Part shown: positions 1 through 7,298 of the stretch, piece after piece
Position numbering within the stretch: position 1 is the first letter of the stretch
How the letters are laid out: the number at the start of each line of letters is the position of its first letter
NCBI GenBank assembly: GCA_024643595.1
Contig: JAHEMS010000154.1
Coordinates: forward strand, 1-7,816
Reading direction: 5' to 3'
Source of the DNA: Bacteroidota bacterium
Lineage (GTDB): Bacteria > Bacteroidota > Bacteroidia > Cytophagales > Cyclobacteriaceae
DNA: 7,816 bases
Made by a program: the position numbers and the translations under genes
Notes under the pieces: generated by a model
The model's database searches: none
What the model was told of the DNA's origin: nothing
What the model saw: only the letters and a program-made list of their open reading frames with translations

Positions 1-792
1 AACGTCAATTCCCATGATGAAGCTATGGGTTACATTCAAAAGATATTGGATAATCCCAATTCTCTTTATCTGGTATGTAAATTAAAAGAAAGTAATCGAC
101 CGATTGGAATCATTACTTTTATAAAACGTGACTATTTAAAGCATCACGACATTGGTTTTGCCTTTCTTCCCGAGTTCATCAATTACGGTTACGCTTACGA
201 GGCCGCTAATGAAGTGATAAAAGGTCTTCAACTTGCTAATCAATACTCACAACTACTTGCCATTACCATTCCTGAAAACACGAGCTCGATAAAATTGCTG
301 GAAAAACTGGGGCTATGTATTGAACGAGAAATGGAAAGAGACAACGAAAAATTACTGGTATATGGTCTTTCCTTGGACAAGTTGAACATAAACAAAATTA
401 CCAGTTCTTTCTTTGCGCTATTCAGCAACGCAAATAACAGGCTTCCTGATTTGTATTTACTTCGTCAACTATGCACTCCGGAAGCAACGATTATCCAAAT
501 GAAGGAAAGTACATGTACCATTTATAATCTTAGCCCCTTTATTGAACCCAGAAAGATAATTTTGTCCGATGGCACACTAACAGAATTTGAAGAACAAGAA
601 ACTGCTGAAGAAACAATAATAGCGCACCATATCGCCCAACGGCACTCCACGTATAAGAAAAGTGGAATTCTTAACGGCATTTCATTTCATCAGAAGGGAG
701 ATAAACTTTTCCAATTCATTAAAACCAATGAGGGCTGGAGAATCAGCTCTGTTATTTGGGAAGACGAAGATACCAACCTTCAGCTCTCTTAA
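1..792 (+). CDS. GNAT acetyltransferase fused to a C-terminal NTF2-like domain (5' partial)
   Basis: The frame is open to the left edge, so the gene begins outside the window. The ATG at 25 lies inside the GNAT fold and is unlikely to be the true start. Numbering from that ATG, residues 1-117 look like a GNAT N-acetyltransferase (acetyl-CoA dependent): a central strand with IGIITF, the acetyl-CoA loop region FLPEFINYGYAYEA (48-60), and the late motif with N85 and S88 followed by LLEKLG. After a short linker, residues about 122-255 form a second domain resembling small NTF2/SnoaL/DUF4440-like proteins (SSFFALF, FIEPRKIILSDGTLTEF, FQFIKTNEGWRISSVIWED). Family knowledge gives acetyl transfer to an amine for the first part; the second is usually a dimerisation or ligand pocket, so a two-domain enzyme is inferred. 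The acceptor is unknown. The next gene follows after 36 bases, suggesting shared transcription. No signal peptide or membrane segment is visible, so it is probably cytoplasmic. Confidence 0.85.
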   Translation, partial: NVNSHDEAMGYIQKILDNPNSLYLVCKLKESNRPIGIITFIKRDYLKHHDIGFAFLPEFINYGYAYEAANEVIKGLQLANQYSQLLAITIPENTSSIKLLEKLGLCIEREMERDNEKLLVYGLSLDKLNINKITSSFFALFSNANNRLPDLYLLRQLCTPEATIIQMKESTCTIYNLSPFIEPRKIILSDGTLTEFEEQETAEETIIAHHIAQRHSTYKKSGILNGISFHQKGDKLFQFIKTNEGWRISSVIWEDEDTNLQLS

Positions 793-828
793 ATCCTAAT
801 ACCATATAAGTTAAAATAAGCCACAAGT

Positions 829-1737
829 ATGAACCAGGATAAGGAATATATTCCTTTAATAGATCAGAAAATTGCAATCATTACCGGAGCCAATATTGGT
901 TTGGGATATGAAACTGCCATGACCCTGGCAAAAGAAGGCATCATCGTTGTAATGGCTTGCCGTAATCTTGTTAAGGCAGAAATCGCTAAACATAAAATAA
1001 TCAATGAAGTACCTAACGCAAAGGTAGAAATTATGCATCTTGATCTTAACAGTCTCAACGCTGTTCATCAGTTTGTTGAGGAATTTAGGGCACGCTTTAA
1101 CCGATTGGATATCCTGATCAATAATGCCGGGATACTAGTTCCACCTTTTACCAAAACAGAAGATGGATTGGAAAGTCAAATGGGTGTAAATTATTTTGGT
1201 CATTTCTTATTAACCAATCTTTTGTTTGAGGTGTTAAATAACACGCCAATGGCACGCGTGGTAACTTTGACCAGTCCTGTCTACAAAAAAGGGAGAATCA
1301 ATTTCGAAAATCTGAATAGCGAAAATGGATATTCAAAATCGGCAGCCTATGAACAAAGTAAACTGGCTTGCCTCATGTTCTCCTATGAGTTGCAAAGAAG
1401 AATCGAAAGTTCTGGCAGCCATGTAATTTCCGTTGCAGCACACCCCGGCTTATCAAAGACCAATTTAGGTCGGCATACATCAAAGATATTAATGGTGTTT
1501 TTTAATCCTCTTTTTTTAATAATGGGTCATTCCCCGGAGAAAGCAGCTCGCTCCGTAGTAATGGCCGCTATTGGTAAGGATGTCAAAGGTGGTGATTTTT
1601 ACGGACCAAGCGGCTTCGCGGAAATGAAGGGGAAGTCCCGTAAATTAGAATCAACAGCAGCGTCTCGGAATACAGAGATTGCCCGTAGGCTTTGGGAATG
1701 TTCCGAGATTTTAACAAGACAAAAATTCACGATATAA
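829..1737 (+). CDS. Short-chain dehydrogenase/reductase (SDR), retinol-dehydrogenase-like
   Basis: A 302-residue classical SDR oxidoreductase with a Rossmann fold. The nucleotide-binding motif TGANIGLG is at 19-26, D72 and L73 lie at the adenine pocket, and NNAG is at 98-101. The catalytic tetrad is intact: N121, S149, Y174 and K178 (YEQSK). HPG at 205-207 with T211 is the usual post-catalytic loop. The CRN at 44-46 after the second strand suggests a preference for NADP(H) over NAD(H). The spacing and HPG loop resemble the retinol dehydrogenase/WW-domain oxidoreductase-like group, which is long for an SDR and has broad substrates, so the substrate cannot be assigned. The start is the first ATG after the preceding stop and places the glycine motif at the expected distance. 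It lies 36 bases after the acetyltransferase and 45 before the first PhzF gene, consistent with an operon. Probably soluble and cytoplasmic. Confidence 0.93.
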   Translation: MNQDKEYIPLIDQKIAIITGANIGLGYETAMTLAKEGIIVVMACRNLVKAEIAKHKIINEVPNAKVEIMHLDLNSLNAVHQFVEEFRARFNRLDILINNAGILVPPFTKTEDGLESQMGVNYFGHFLLTNLLFEVLNNTPMARVVTLTSPVYKKGRINFENLNSENGYSKSAAYEQSKLACLMFSYELQRRIESSGSHVISVAAHPGLSKTNLGRHTSKILMVFFNPLFLIMGHSPEKAARSVVMAAIGKDVKGGDFYGPSGFAEMKGKSRKLESTAASRNTEIARRLWECSEILTRQKFTI

Positions 1738-1782
1738 CTTCTTGTGGTGCGCAAGTTGAATTAAATATAAATCTAAAAAAGA

Positions 1783-2589
1783 ATGAAATCATATATAGTC
1801 GATTCGTTTACACATGAACCATTTAAAGGCAATCCGGCTGGGGTGTGCCTGGTAGAGCATGAACTCAGTGATGAAGTGATGTTAAAGATTGCCCAGGAGT
1901 TTGGCCTTTCTGAAACAGCTTTTGTGAAAGCAACCGATAAAGCCGATACCTATTCCATCCGGTTCTTCTCACCCAGAAAGGAAATTCCGTTATGTGGCCA
2001 TGCCACATTGGCTTCTGCAAAAGTGTTATTTAAAAACACCACGCTTAATGAAATTCACTTTATCACTTCCAACCAAATAGATTTATTGATCAGGAAAGCA
2101 GATCGGGAAATCATCATGGAATTTCCGGTGTATGATACCATTGCAGCGACAGTTCCCGAAATTATGCTAAAGGCGTTAGGGTTATCTTCAATAACGCAAA
2201 CATCATTTAGCAAGGAAAGTAAAATCATGATGCTGGAAATAGATGATAGTGATTTACTGGCAAATTTAAATCCTGATTTCGAAGCGTTATTAAAAACATA
2301 TGACAATATCAACGGTGTTTTAGTAACAGCAGCTTCAAAAAATGAAACGTACGATTTTCACTACCGGTATTTCTGGCCGTGGGCCGGCACCAACGAAGAT
2401 CCCGTGACAGGCGGGGTACAAACATTCCTGGCCAAGTATTGGTCTATGAAATTACGTAAGAATAAAATGAAGGCATTCCAGTCCTCACACCGCACCGGTG
2501 TCATGACGGTTGAACTAAAAGGTAATAAAGTTTCAATATCTGGTGAAGCCGTCATTGTGCTGGAAGGAAACCTTGTAGCAGTAGATTGA
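1783..2589 (+). CDS. PhzF-family isomerase/epimerase-like protein (first copy)
   Basis: A 268-residue member of the PhzF family (phenazine biosynthesis-like; diaminopimelate-epimerase fold of two similar lobes). Diagnostic motifs are VDSFT near the start, GNPAGV at 16-21, LSETAF at 42-47 with the expected general acid/base E44, CGHAT at 71-75 with H73, and NEDPVTGG with D206 in the second lobe. PhzF itself isomerises a dihydro-hydroxyanthranilate; most homologues have unknown substrates, and no other phenazine genes are present, so a phenazine role is not supported. The residue after DPVTG is glycine (G211), where PhzF has a serine as I recall it. The length is slightly below the usual 260-300 range midpoint, and both lobes are present. 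The start MKSYIVDSF fits the family's usual N-terminus. An A-rich stretch (ctaaaaaaga) precedes the ATG. Probably a cytoplasmic dimer, as in the family. Confidence 0.92.
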   Translation: MKSYIVDSFTHEPFKGNPAGVCLVEHELSDEVMLKIAQEFGLSETAFVKATDKADTYSIRFFSPRKEIPLCGHATLASAKVLFKNTTLNEIHFITSNQIDLLIRKADREIIMEFPVYDTIAATVPEIMLKALGLSSITQTSFSKESKIMMLEIDDSDLLANLNPDFEALLKTYDNINGVLVTAASKNETYDFHYRYFWPWAGTNEDPVTGGVQTFLAKYWSMKLRKNKMKAFQSSHRTGVMTVELKGNKVSISGEAVIVLEGNLVAVD

Positions 2590-2627
2590 AATAGGTTGCA
2601 GCAACAAAATTTGAATATACTAACATC

Positions 2628-3320
2628 ATGAAAAAAGTGGGACTCGTTGGCGGAATCAGCTGGACATCTACGCTAGACTATTATCGATATGTCAATGAAG
2701 GGATCAATAATCGATTAGGAGGATTAAATTTTGCTGAATGTATTATATACTCAGTCAACTTTGATGATTTTCAAAAACACAATGCTGCCTTTAATTGGCA
2801 AGCTACCTTTGAATTGTTGGCAAATGCTGCGGAAAATCTAAAACAAGCGGGTGCAGAAGCCATCGCTCTTTGCGCCAATACTGCTCATATTGTTGCAGAC
2901 CAAGTAGCTGAAAAGGTACAATTACCACTCATTCATATTACTTCCGCGGCAGCAAAGGCCATTGAGATGCAAAAGTTGAAGAGGGTGGGTTTGCTGGGAA
3001 CAACTTATACCATGGAATTGGATTTTTATAAAGATAAACTTAAAGCACAGGGTATTGAGTCCATCATTCCAAAACATCAAACGGATAGGGATTTCATTGA
3101 GGAGACATTGAGAAACGAGTTAGGGCGCGGTGTACTGAAATCAGCAACTAAGGATGCCTATCTTACTATTATTGATCAATTGATTCATGCAGGTGCGGAA
3201 GGTATTATTTTAGGCTGTACCGAAATCCCTCTGCTAATTTATCCAGAAGATGTTGCTGTTCCCATGTTTAACACTACACAAATTCATGCTCAGGCGATCG
3301 TTGACTTTGCGCTATCCTGA
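2628..3320 (+). CDS. Aspartate/glutamate racemase family protein
   Basis: A 230-residue protein of the cofactor-independent Asp/Glu racemase superfamily, which inverts an alpha-carbon using two cysteines on pseudo-symmetric lobes. Both are present: C82 in CANTAH (82-87) and C197 in GCTE (196-199). The N-terminus reads VGLVGGISWTST followed by DYY and, further on, NNRLGGLN, the pattern of amino-acid racemase/YgeA-like proteins. The position usually occupied by glutamate in GGxSWES is threonine here (T13), a variation that may alter specificity. LLGTTYTME near residues 123-131 matches the start of the second lobe. The length equals the family norm. The likely substrate is an acidic amino acid or related compound, but broad-specificity members exist, so no gene symbol is given. 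It lies 38 bases after the PhzF gene and 45 before the DinB-like gene. Three isomerase-type genes in one run suggest stereochemical processing of a shared small molecule; that is inference. Confidence 0.93.
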   Translation: MKKVGLVGGISWTSTLDYYRYVNEGINNRLGGLNFAECIIYSVNFDDFQKHNAAFNWQATFELLANAAENLKQAGAEAIALCANTAHIVADQVAEKVQLPLIHITSAAAKAIEMQKLKRVGLLGTTYTMELDFYKDKLKAQGIESIIPKHQTDRDFIEETLRNELGRGVLKSATKDAYLTIIDQLIHAGAEGIILGCTEIPLLIYPEDVAVPMFNTTQIHAQAIVDFALS

Positions 3321-3365
3321 CTCCAATGAAGCTCTGAAATCATAAAATAATTAAACCATTCGAAC

Positions 3366-3914
3366 ATGAACAAGCAGCAAATCATGGAAGCACTTTCAGA
3401 AAGTTATAACACTTTTATTGAATACATAGGTACTCTTTCCGATGAAAACTTTTTGTTTCGCCATCGGCAAAAATGGACTGCAGGGCAACAATTAAATCAT
3501 TTAATTCTTTGCGTTACTCCGCTGGTGAAAATTTTTGGTATGGATAATTTAAGTATTGAAGAAAAATTTGGACGATTAAACAGACCGAGCGATTCTTATG
3601 AAGGCTTGATGAATCAGTACAAGGAAAAAACAAAAGAAGGTGGTATCGCTCCTCCACGATTCTTACCTGAAACCATTGGAATAGAGCAAAGAGATCGGTT
3701 ATGTGAAGAACTAACAAAACTGGTACAACAGTTATGTTTGGTGATTAATAACTTTACTGAACATGACCTCGACACCCTGGCAATACCGCACCCCGTATTA
3801 GGAAATTTAACACTTAGGGAAATGTTATTCAATACCATTTATCATGTTAAACATCATGAGGAATTAACAAAACACTATCTAAGTTTGAATCGTAAACATA
3901 TACCATTAAGCTAA
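3366..3914 (+). CDS. DinB-like four-helix-bundle protein
   Basis: A 182-residue protein resembling the DinB/YfiT superfamily, small helical bundles that often bind a divalent metal through three histidines. Candidate ligands are visible at the expected places: H45 in QLNHL near the end of the second helix region, then H160 and H164 in YHVKHHEEL close to the C-terminus, in an HxxxH spacing. W37 in the KWTAGQQLNH segment matches the W-S-x-x-x-x-x-x-H pattern of the family. Known members include thiol-S-transferases that use bacillithiol or mycothiol, and maleylpyruvate isomerase, but most are uncharacterised. A thiol-dependent or metal-dependent step in the same pathway is possible yet unproven. 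It is not the DNA polymerase also called DinB. No signal peptide is present, so cytoplasmic. It sits between the racemase (45 bases) and the second PhzF gene (12 bases), the tightest gap in the run. Confidence 0.85.
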   Translation: MNKQQIMEALSESYNTFIEYIGTLSDENFLFRHRQKWTAGQQLNHLILCVTPLVKIFGMDNLSIEEKFGRLNRPSDSYEGLMNQYKEKTKEGGIAPPRFLPETIGIEQRDRLCEELTKLVQQLCLVINNFTEHDLDTLAIPHPVLGNLTLREMLFNTIYHVKHHEELTKHYLSLNRKHIPLS

Positions 3915-3926
3915 TTAAATCCAAAA

Positions 3927-4808
3927 ATGGAAGTTTCTCATAACATCGAAATTCAGATCATCAATGCATTTGTCGATAATAATAAAGGTGGAAATCCGGC
4001 AGGGGTCGTTCTTAACGCAGATCACTTAAGTCACGAACAGAAATTAACTATTGCCAAAAATATTGGATTGTCTGAAACGGCTTTTGTTTCAAACTCCCAG
4101 ATAGCTGATTTTAAACTTGAGTTTTTTACTCCAACCAGGCAAATCGCGCATTGTGGTCATGCTACCATTGCTACGTTTTCCTACCTGGCTCAACTTGGAA
4201 AGATCACTAAGATCAATTCTTCCAAAGAAACAATTGATGGAGTTAGAGCTATTTTACTTCAGGACGACATGGCCTTTATGCAACAGAATGTGCCCCGATA
4301 TACTGACCTCCATCAAAAGAAGGATATCATTTTAACATCATTAGGTCTGCATGAAAATGATTTACTCCCAAACACACCAATTTCAATTGTTAATACTGGA
4401 AATTCTTTTGCAATAATACCTGTGGCAAGTCCTGAAATTTTAAAAAACATAAACCCAGACTTTAATTTAATAACCCAACTCAGTGAGGAGTTTGATTTAA
4501 TTGGATATTATGTTTTTTGTTTACAAGCCAATAGCGCAGATAGAGATGCCAGCACAAGGATGTTTGCCCCAAGATATGGAATACAGGAAGAATCTGGAAC
4601 CGGAATGGCGGCAGGACCTTTAGCATGTTATCTTCATGATATAATTAAGCTTACTAAAAATCGGTTTTTAATAGAACAAGGCTGGTTTATGAAGCAACCA
4701 TCACCCAGTTTGATCATTGTGGATCTGCAGGTGAATAATGATATAATTACCAAAGTTATGGCGGGCGGCAAAGGAATTCCAACCGACTCAATTTCAGTTC
4801 AAGTTTAG
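3927..4808 (+). CDS. PhzF-family protein (second, diverged copy)
   Basis: A 293-residue PhzF-family protein with GNPAGVV at 22-28, LSETAF at 48-53 (E50 as the expected catalytic glutamate) and CGHAT at 76-80 (H78). In the second lobe the usual D-P-x-T-G-S is replaced by E-S-G-T-G-M (222-227) followed by AAGPLACYL, so an acidic residue is kept but as glutamate, and the serine is lost. I associate this ESxTGMAAG form with a separate PhzF subgroup whose function is unknown. It is 25 residues longer than the copy upstream and similar mainly at the motifs, so it is not a recent duplicate. It starts 12 bases after the DinB-like stop, with an A-rich leader (ccaaaa) and no clear Shine-Dalgarno. It ends the run: its TAG overlaps the stop of the opposing DUF5916 gene, and no terminator hairpin separates them. 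An isomerase or epimerase activity is inferred from the fold only. Confidence 0.92.
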   Translation: MEVSHNIEIQIINAFVDNNKGGNPAGVVLNADHLSHEQKLTIAKNIGLSETAFVSNSQIADFKLEFFTPTRQIAHCGHATIATFSYLAQLGKITKINSSKETIDGVRAILLQDDMAFMQQNVPRYTDLHQKKDIILTSLGLHENDLLPNTPISIVNTGNSFAIIPVASPEILKNINPDFNLITQLSEEFDLIGYYVFCLQANSADRDASTRMFAPRYGIQEESGTGMAAGPLACYLHDIIKLTKNRFLIEQGWFMKQPSPSLIIVDLQVNNDIITKVMAGGKGIPTDSISVQV

Positions 4809-7081
4809 AGGTTCAACCAATACGTTAACTTAAATACCAGTGCCCTGTTTTTGCTGGCGAAATTATTAGCTAAATAATTTTCAGTATAAACCAGGAAAAT
4901 ATCAGAAGCGGGCTTGTAGCGCCATTGAAAGCGCGCGTTGAGGTTTACGTTGTCCAACAGGTTATTGTACTGAAAATAGGTAGTGAGGAAGATCTTATCG
5001 GTGAGCGTGAAGTCAACACGAGGTCCGATCAGAAATAATTTCTCCTGGCCATACCCCTCCTGTAACTTCACATCGTTGTAGTCAAACTGAAGACTGATGT
5101 TTCCGTAGGGTTGATAGCGAACATTGAGTTGACCGTTGACATTGAAGTTGGTTCCATTATAGAAACCTCCGTAGGTCGTCTTGAGCATGAAGTTAAAGAT
5201 GCTTCTGCTGTTGCTGGTGAAAGATGCTGTAGCAGTATTCCAGCTGTATTCCTGCCCCATGAGGAAAGGCAAATATTCCGACCCGACTGGCCTGAAGTCT
5301 TTGGGCAGCTTCTGGAATATGTAGTTGTACGATAATTCCAGGATCGTTGTATTGCGAAAATTCCAGCTATAGCTTAACAGATAATCCCTGTCGGTAAGCA
5401 TGCCATTAGGGAGGTACGTCTGGTTGACTAATGTGCTTGGACCCATCCATACGAGTGCTCCAAGCGAACGATAGAAACGATAGGTAATGCCACCGTGGAT
5501 ATTCAGCTGCCCGGGATAGACATTGGCACTGGGTACAAAACCGGCCTCCGCATTGAAATTCTTCCCGATGTAGGTCGGCTTGAACCGAATGTAAAGGGGG
5601 CGCGTGGAGTATTCGAAGTAAGTGCCTGCTGCAATATTTTCTGAATTGCTGAAGTTATCGTATGACCTCGCAGCAAAGGAGCTGTTGTGCCACTTGTTGT
5701 TGATACTTAACATTTCAAGGTCAAAAGCAATCACCCGGTTGAAGATATTCTTTTGTAAAGTGGTGTCGCCACCGATTGCTTTTGGCTTGAAAATGCTTTC
5801 ATGAAAGTATAATGTCGAATCTCCATCAGCAACGTGAAGGCTTTCCTTGTTAACGAACGTCACTGCAAAACTGGACTGCCGCCAGAAGTTGCGTTGAACC
5901 GTGGCCACGGAATAATTCTGTGCCGGGAGTCCAAGTTTCAATTCTTTCTTAGTTTGCATGTTCATTACACTGAGTCTCCATTTTTCATTCAGCGACCCGC
6001 TCAACCGCGCGCCAAACACAATGGGCACCTTTCTATACAGTCCACTTGAGTCTCGCACGAGCCCCACCCTTCTTGAAAAGAATGGCCTTGCTTCCGGCAA
6101 CCCGGCACGGCTGAAGAGATCACTGTTTTCCAGGAAAAACTGCCTTCGCTCCGGAAAACGGAATTCGAACCGCGTGAGGTTGATCACCTGCTGGTCAACT
6201 TCAACCTGCGAGAAATCAGGGTTGTAAGTCAGGTCAAGGTTAAGTGACGGAGTGATCCCGACCTTGGCATCAAAACCAGCCTGAACTTCTGATTGGGTTT
6301 GCTCGGGTGTGACTTCTGAATCCTTTGAAGTGCTGCCGGCGATGTAGGGGATAAAAGAAATGTTGGGGTGCGGTGGTGGTATTGGGTCATCCCAGATCAG
6401 CTTGCCGGAATAAGCGAACATGCCGGTCATGAATTGTATGGGTGTGCGGATCCACGAAGATCGGAGGTTTCTTTTCTTATCGGAGCGGTCAAAGAGAATG
6501 TTCCATTCTTTTAATCCATTTTTGTACCGGAAACTCTTCCATGGAATAGCGAACTCCGCAATCCAATGATTTTCATATCGAACCACGGTGGAGTACCATT
6601 TGTTGTCCCAGACGCTGTTGAACGCATCGCCACCGGCGCCACCACCAGAAATAATACCTTCTCGTTGCACCCCTGCTGGAGTAACAGCAAAGAAAAATCC
6701 ATTAAGGCCATCATTGTAGGGGCCAATGTTCATTCCCACATTATCATTGAGTGGAAAGTCGAAATCCCTACGGAGAGAATTGATCAGGTCGGGGGTATTA
6801 TCGTCCATGCAGACGAAGGATACATAGAAGTTCTGATCATCGAATGTCACACGGGCTTCAGTCTGGAACGGTGATGGGATGGTGTCGACAGGAAAATTCA
6901 GAAACCAGTCTTTAGCTACCTGTGCCGACTTCCAGTCCTCTTCGTCCAATATGCCGTCGAGGATAATTTTTCCTTGCGCCTTTTTTATGTGTAGAGCGGT
7001 GCCCGGCTTATTTTGTGCATACAAGATAAACGGTAGAAAAACAAACACGAATAAACTTGCTCTTAGTGTTCCCACTGGCAT
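4805..7081 (-). CDS. DUF5916 outer-membrane protein with N-terminal carbohydrate-binding-like domain
   Basis: A 758-residue exported protein. Residues 1-22 form a signal peptide (basic start with R7, hydrophobic LFVFVFLPFILY, probable cleavage after A22 in YAQN). Residues about 30-215 resemble a CBM9/DOMON-like sandwich: ILDGILDEEDW (40-50) with D42, D46, E47 and W50, then FDDQNFYVSFVC and an AEFAIPWKSFRY segment. From about 220 the DUF5916 region follows, with its hallmark NPDFSQVEVD (287-296) and FPERRQFFLENSDLF shortly after. The rest has alternating aromatic-rich strands typical of an outer-membrane beta-barrel, ending in LTYWLNL rather than the usual terminal phenylalanine. The length fits the family. 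The function is unknown; sugar binding or transport is only suggested by the N-terminal domain, and no SusC/SusD partner is present. The chosen ATG gives the signal peptide directly. G+C is higher than in the + strand genes. It appears to be transcribed alone. Confidence 0.92.
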   Translation of the reverse strand: MPVGTLRASLFVFVFLPFILYAQNKPGTALHIKKAQGKIILDGILDEEDWKSAQVAKDWFLNFPVDTIPSPFQTEARVTFDDQNFYVSFVCMDDNTPDLINSLRRDFDFPLNDNVGMNIGPYNDGLNGFFFAVTPAGVQREGIISGGGAGGDAFNSVWDNKWYSTVVRYENHWIAEFAIPWKSFRYKNGLKEWNILFDRSDKKRNLRSSWIRTPIQFMTGMFAYSGKLIWDDPIPPPHPNISFIPYIAGSTSKDSEVTPEQTQSEVQAGFDAKVGITPSLNLDLTYNPDFSQVEVDQQVINLTRFEFRFPERRQFFLENSDLFSRAGLPEARPFFSRRVGLVRDSSGLYRKVPIVFGARLSGSLNEKWRLSVMNMQTKKELKLGLPAQNYSVATVQRNFWRQSSFAVTFVNKESLHVADGDSTLYFHESIFKPKAIGGDTTLQKNIFNRVIAFDLEMLSINNKWHNSSFAARSYDNFSNSENIAAGTYFEYSTRPLYIRFKPTYIGKNFNAEAGFVPSANVYPGQLNIHGGITYRFYRSLGALVWMGPSTLVNQTYLPNGMLTDRDYLLSYSWNFRNTTILELSYNYIFQKLPKDFRPVGSEYLPFLMGQEYSWNTATASFTSNSRSIFNFMLKTTYGGFYNGTNFNVNGQLNVRYQPYGNISLQFDYNDVKLQEGYGQEKLFLIGPRVDFTLTDKIFLTTYFQYNNLLDNVNLNARFQWRYKPASDIFLVYTENYLANNFASKNRALVFKLTYWLNL

Positions 7082-7096
7082 TCTTTAAAGTGCCTT

Positions 7097-7126
7097 CAAA
7101 CTATGGTCTTTAGGTCACAAATACAA
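7097..7126 (-). promoter_or_regulatory. Weak candidate Bacteroidota-type promoter for the DUF5916 gene
   Basis: Read on the - strand, a TTG (7126-7124) is followed after exactly 19 bases by ATAGTTTG (7104-7097). The Bacteroidota consensus is TTG, about 19-21 bases, then TAnnTTTG. The spacing and the TTTG core match, but the leading TA does not, so this is a partial match. Transcription would begin roughly at 7090, leaving a leader of only about ten bases before the ATG at 7081, which is short. Another promoter further upstream is equally possible. Confidence 0.2.
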
Positions 7127-7240
7127 AGCTTGTTGGATGAACGGGGCGCGGACAAATTTTCAATCAGATTGGGATATAACTGCGTGCAAATAGTTGACAT
7201 GACTAACCGAAATACCAGGTAAAACACAACCAACAGAAAA

Positions 7241-7298
7241 TTAATCGTGATGGGAAAATTGTAACGATGGATACTTGTAACCCATCATCACGAATTAA
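7241..7298. repeat. Imperfect inverted repeat with 26-base loop
   Basis: The left arm 7241-7254 (ttaatcgtgatggg) pairs with 7281-7298 (cccatcatcacgaattaa). Twelve base pairs form with a single bulged A at 7293, and two or three more G-C pairs form at the loop end if 2-3 bases of the right arm bulge out. The loop is 7255-7280. On the - strand the hairpin is followed by TTTT at 7240-7237, so a weak intrinsic terminator for something entering from the right is possible; on the + strand no T-run follows. It could also be a protein-binding palindrome or a remnant of a small mobile element. No direct target duplication was seen flanking it. Confidence 0.55.

Noticed and set aside
240..428. 62-residue open frame on the - strand
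   Set aside because: It lies wholly inside the acetyltransferase gene, has no family resemblance and no ribosome site; an antisense shadow.
856..1068. Two overlapping - strand open frames of 64 and 70 residues
   Set aside because: Both are antisense to the well-supported SDR coding sequence and share no known motif.
1742..1773. Possible internal promoter before the first PhzF gene (TTG, 21 bases, TATAAATC)
   Set aside because: The second box matches the Bacteroidota TAnnTTTG only at its TA and the region is simply A+T-rich, so it is not better than chance.
1783..2589. Phenazine biosynthesis gene phzF
   Set aside because: Only family membership is supported; no phzA/B, phzD, phzE or phzG-like genes are in the window, and the DPVTG loop lacks the expected serine.
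2595..2605. Small hairpin gttgcagcaac between the first PhzF gene and the racemase
   Set aside because: Only four base pairs with a three-base loop and no T-run; too weak for a terminator or regulatory call.
3366..3914. DNA-damage-inducible polymerase DinB
   Set aside because: The name is shared but the protein is a small helical-bundle type of 182 residues with a His triad, not a Y-family polymerase.
5958..6227. 89-residue + strand open frame, with similar ones at 5111, 5622, 5834, 6566 and 6879
   Set aside because: All are antisense to the DUF5916 gene, whose motifs and signal peptide are convincing; these are chance frames in G+C-richer DNA.
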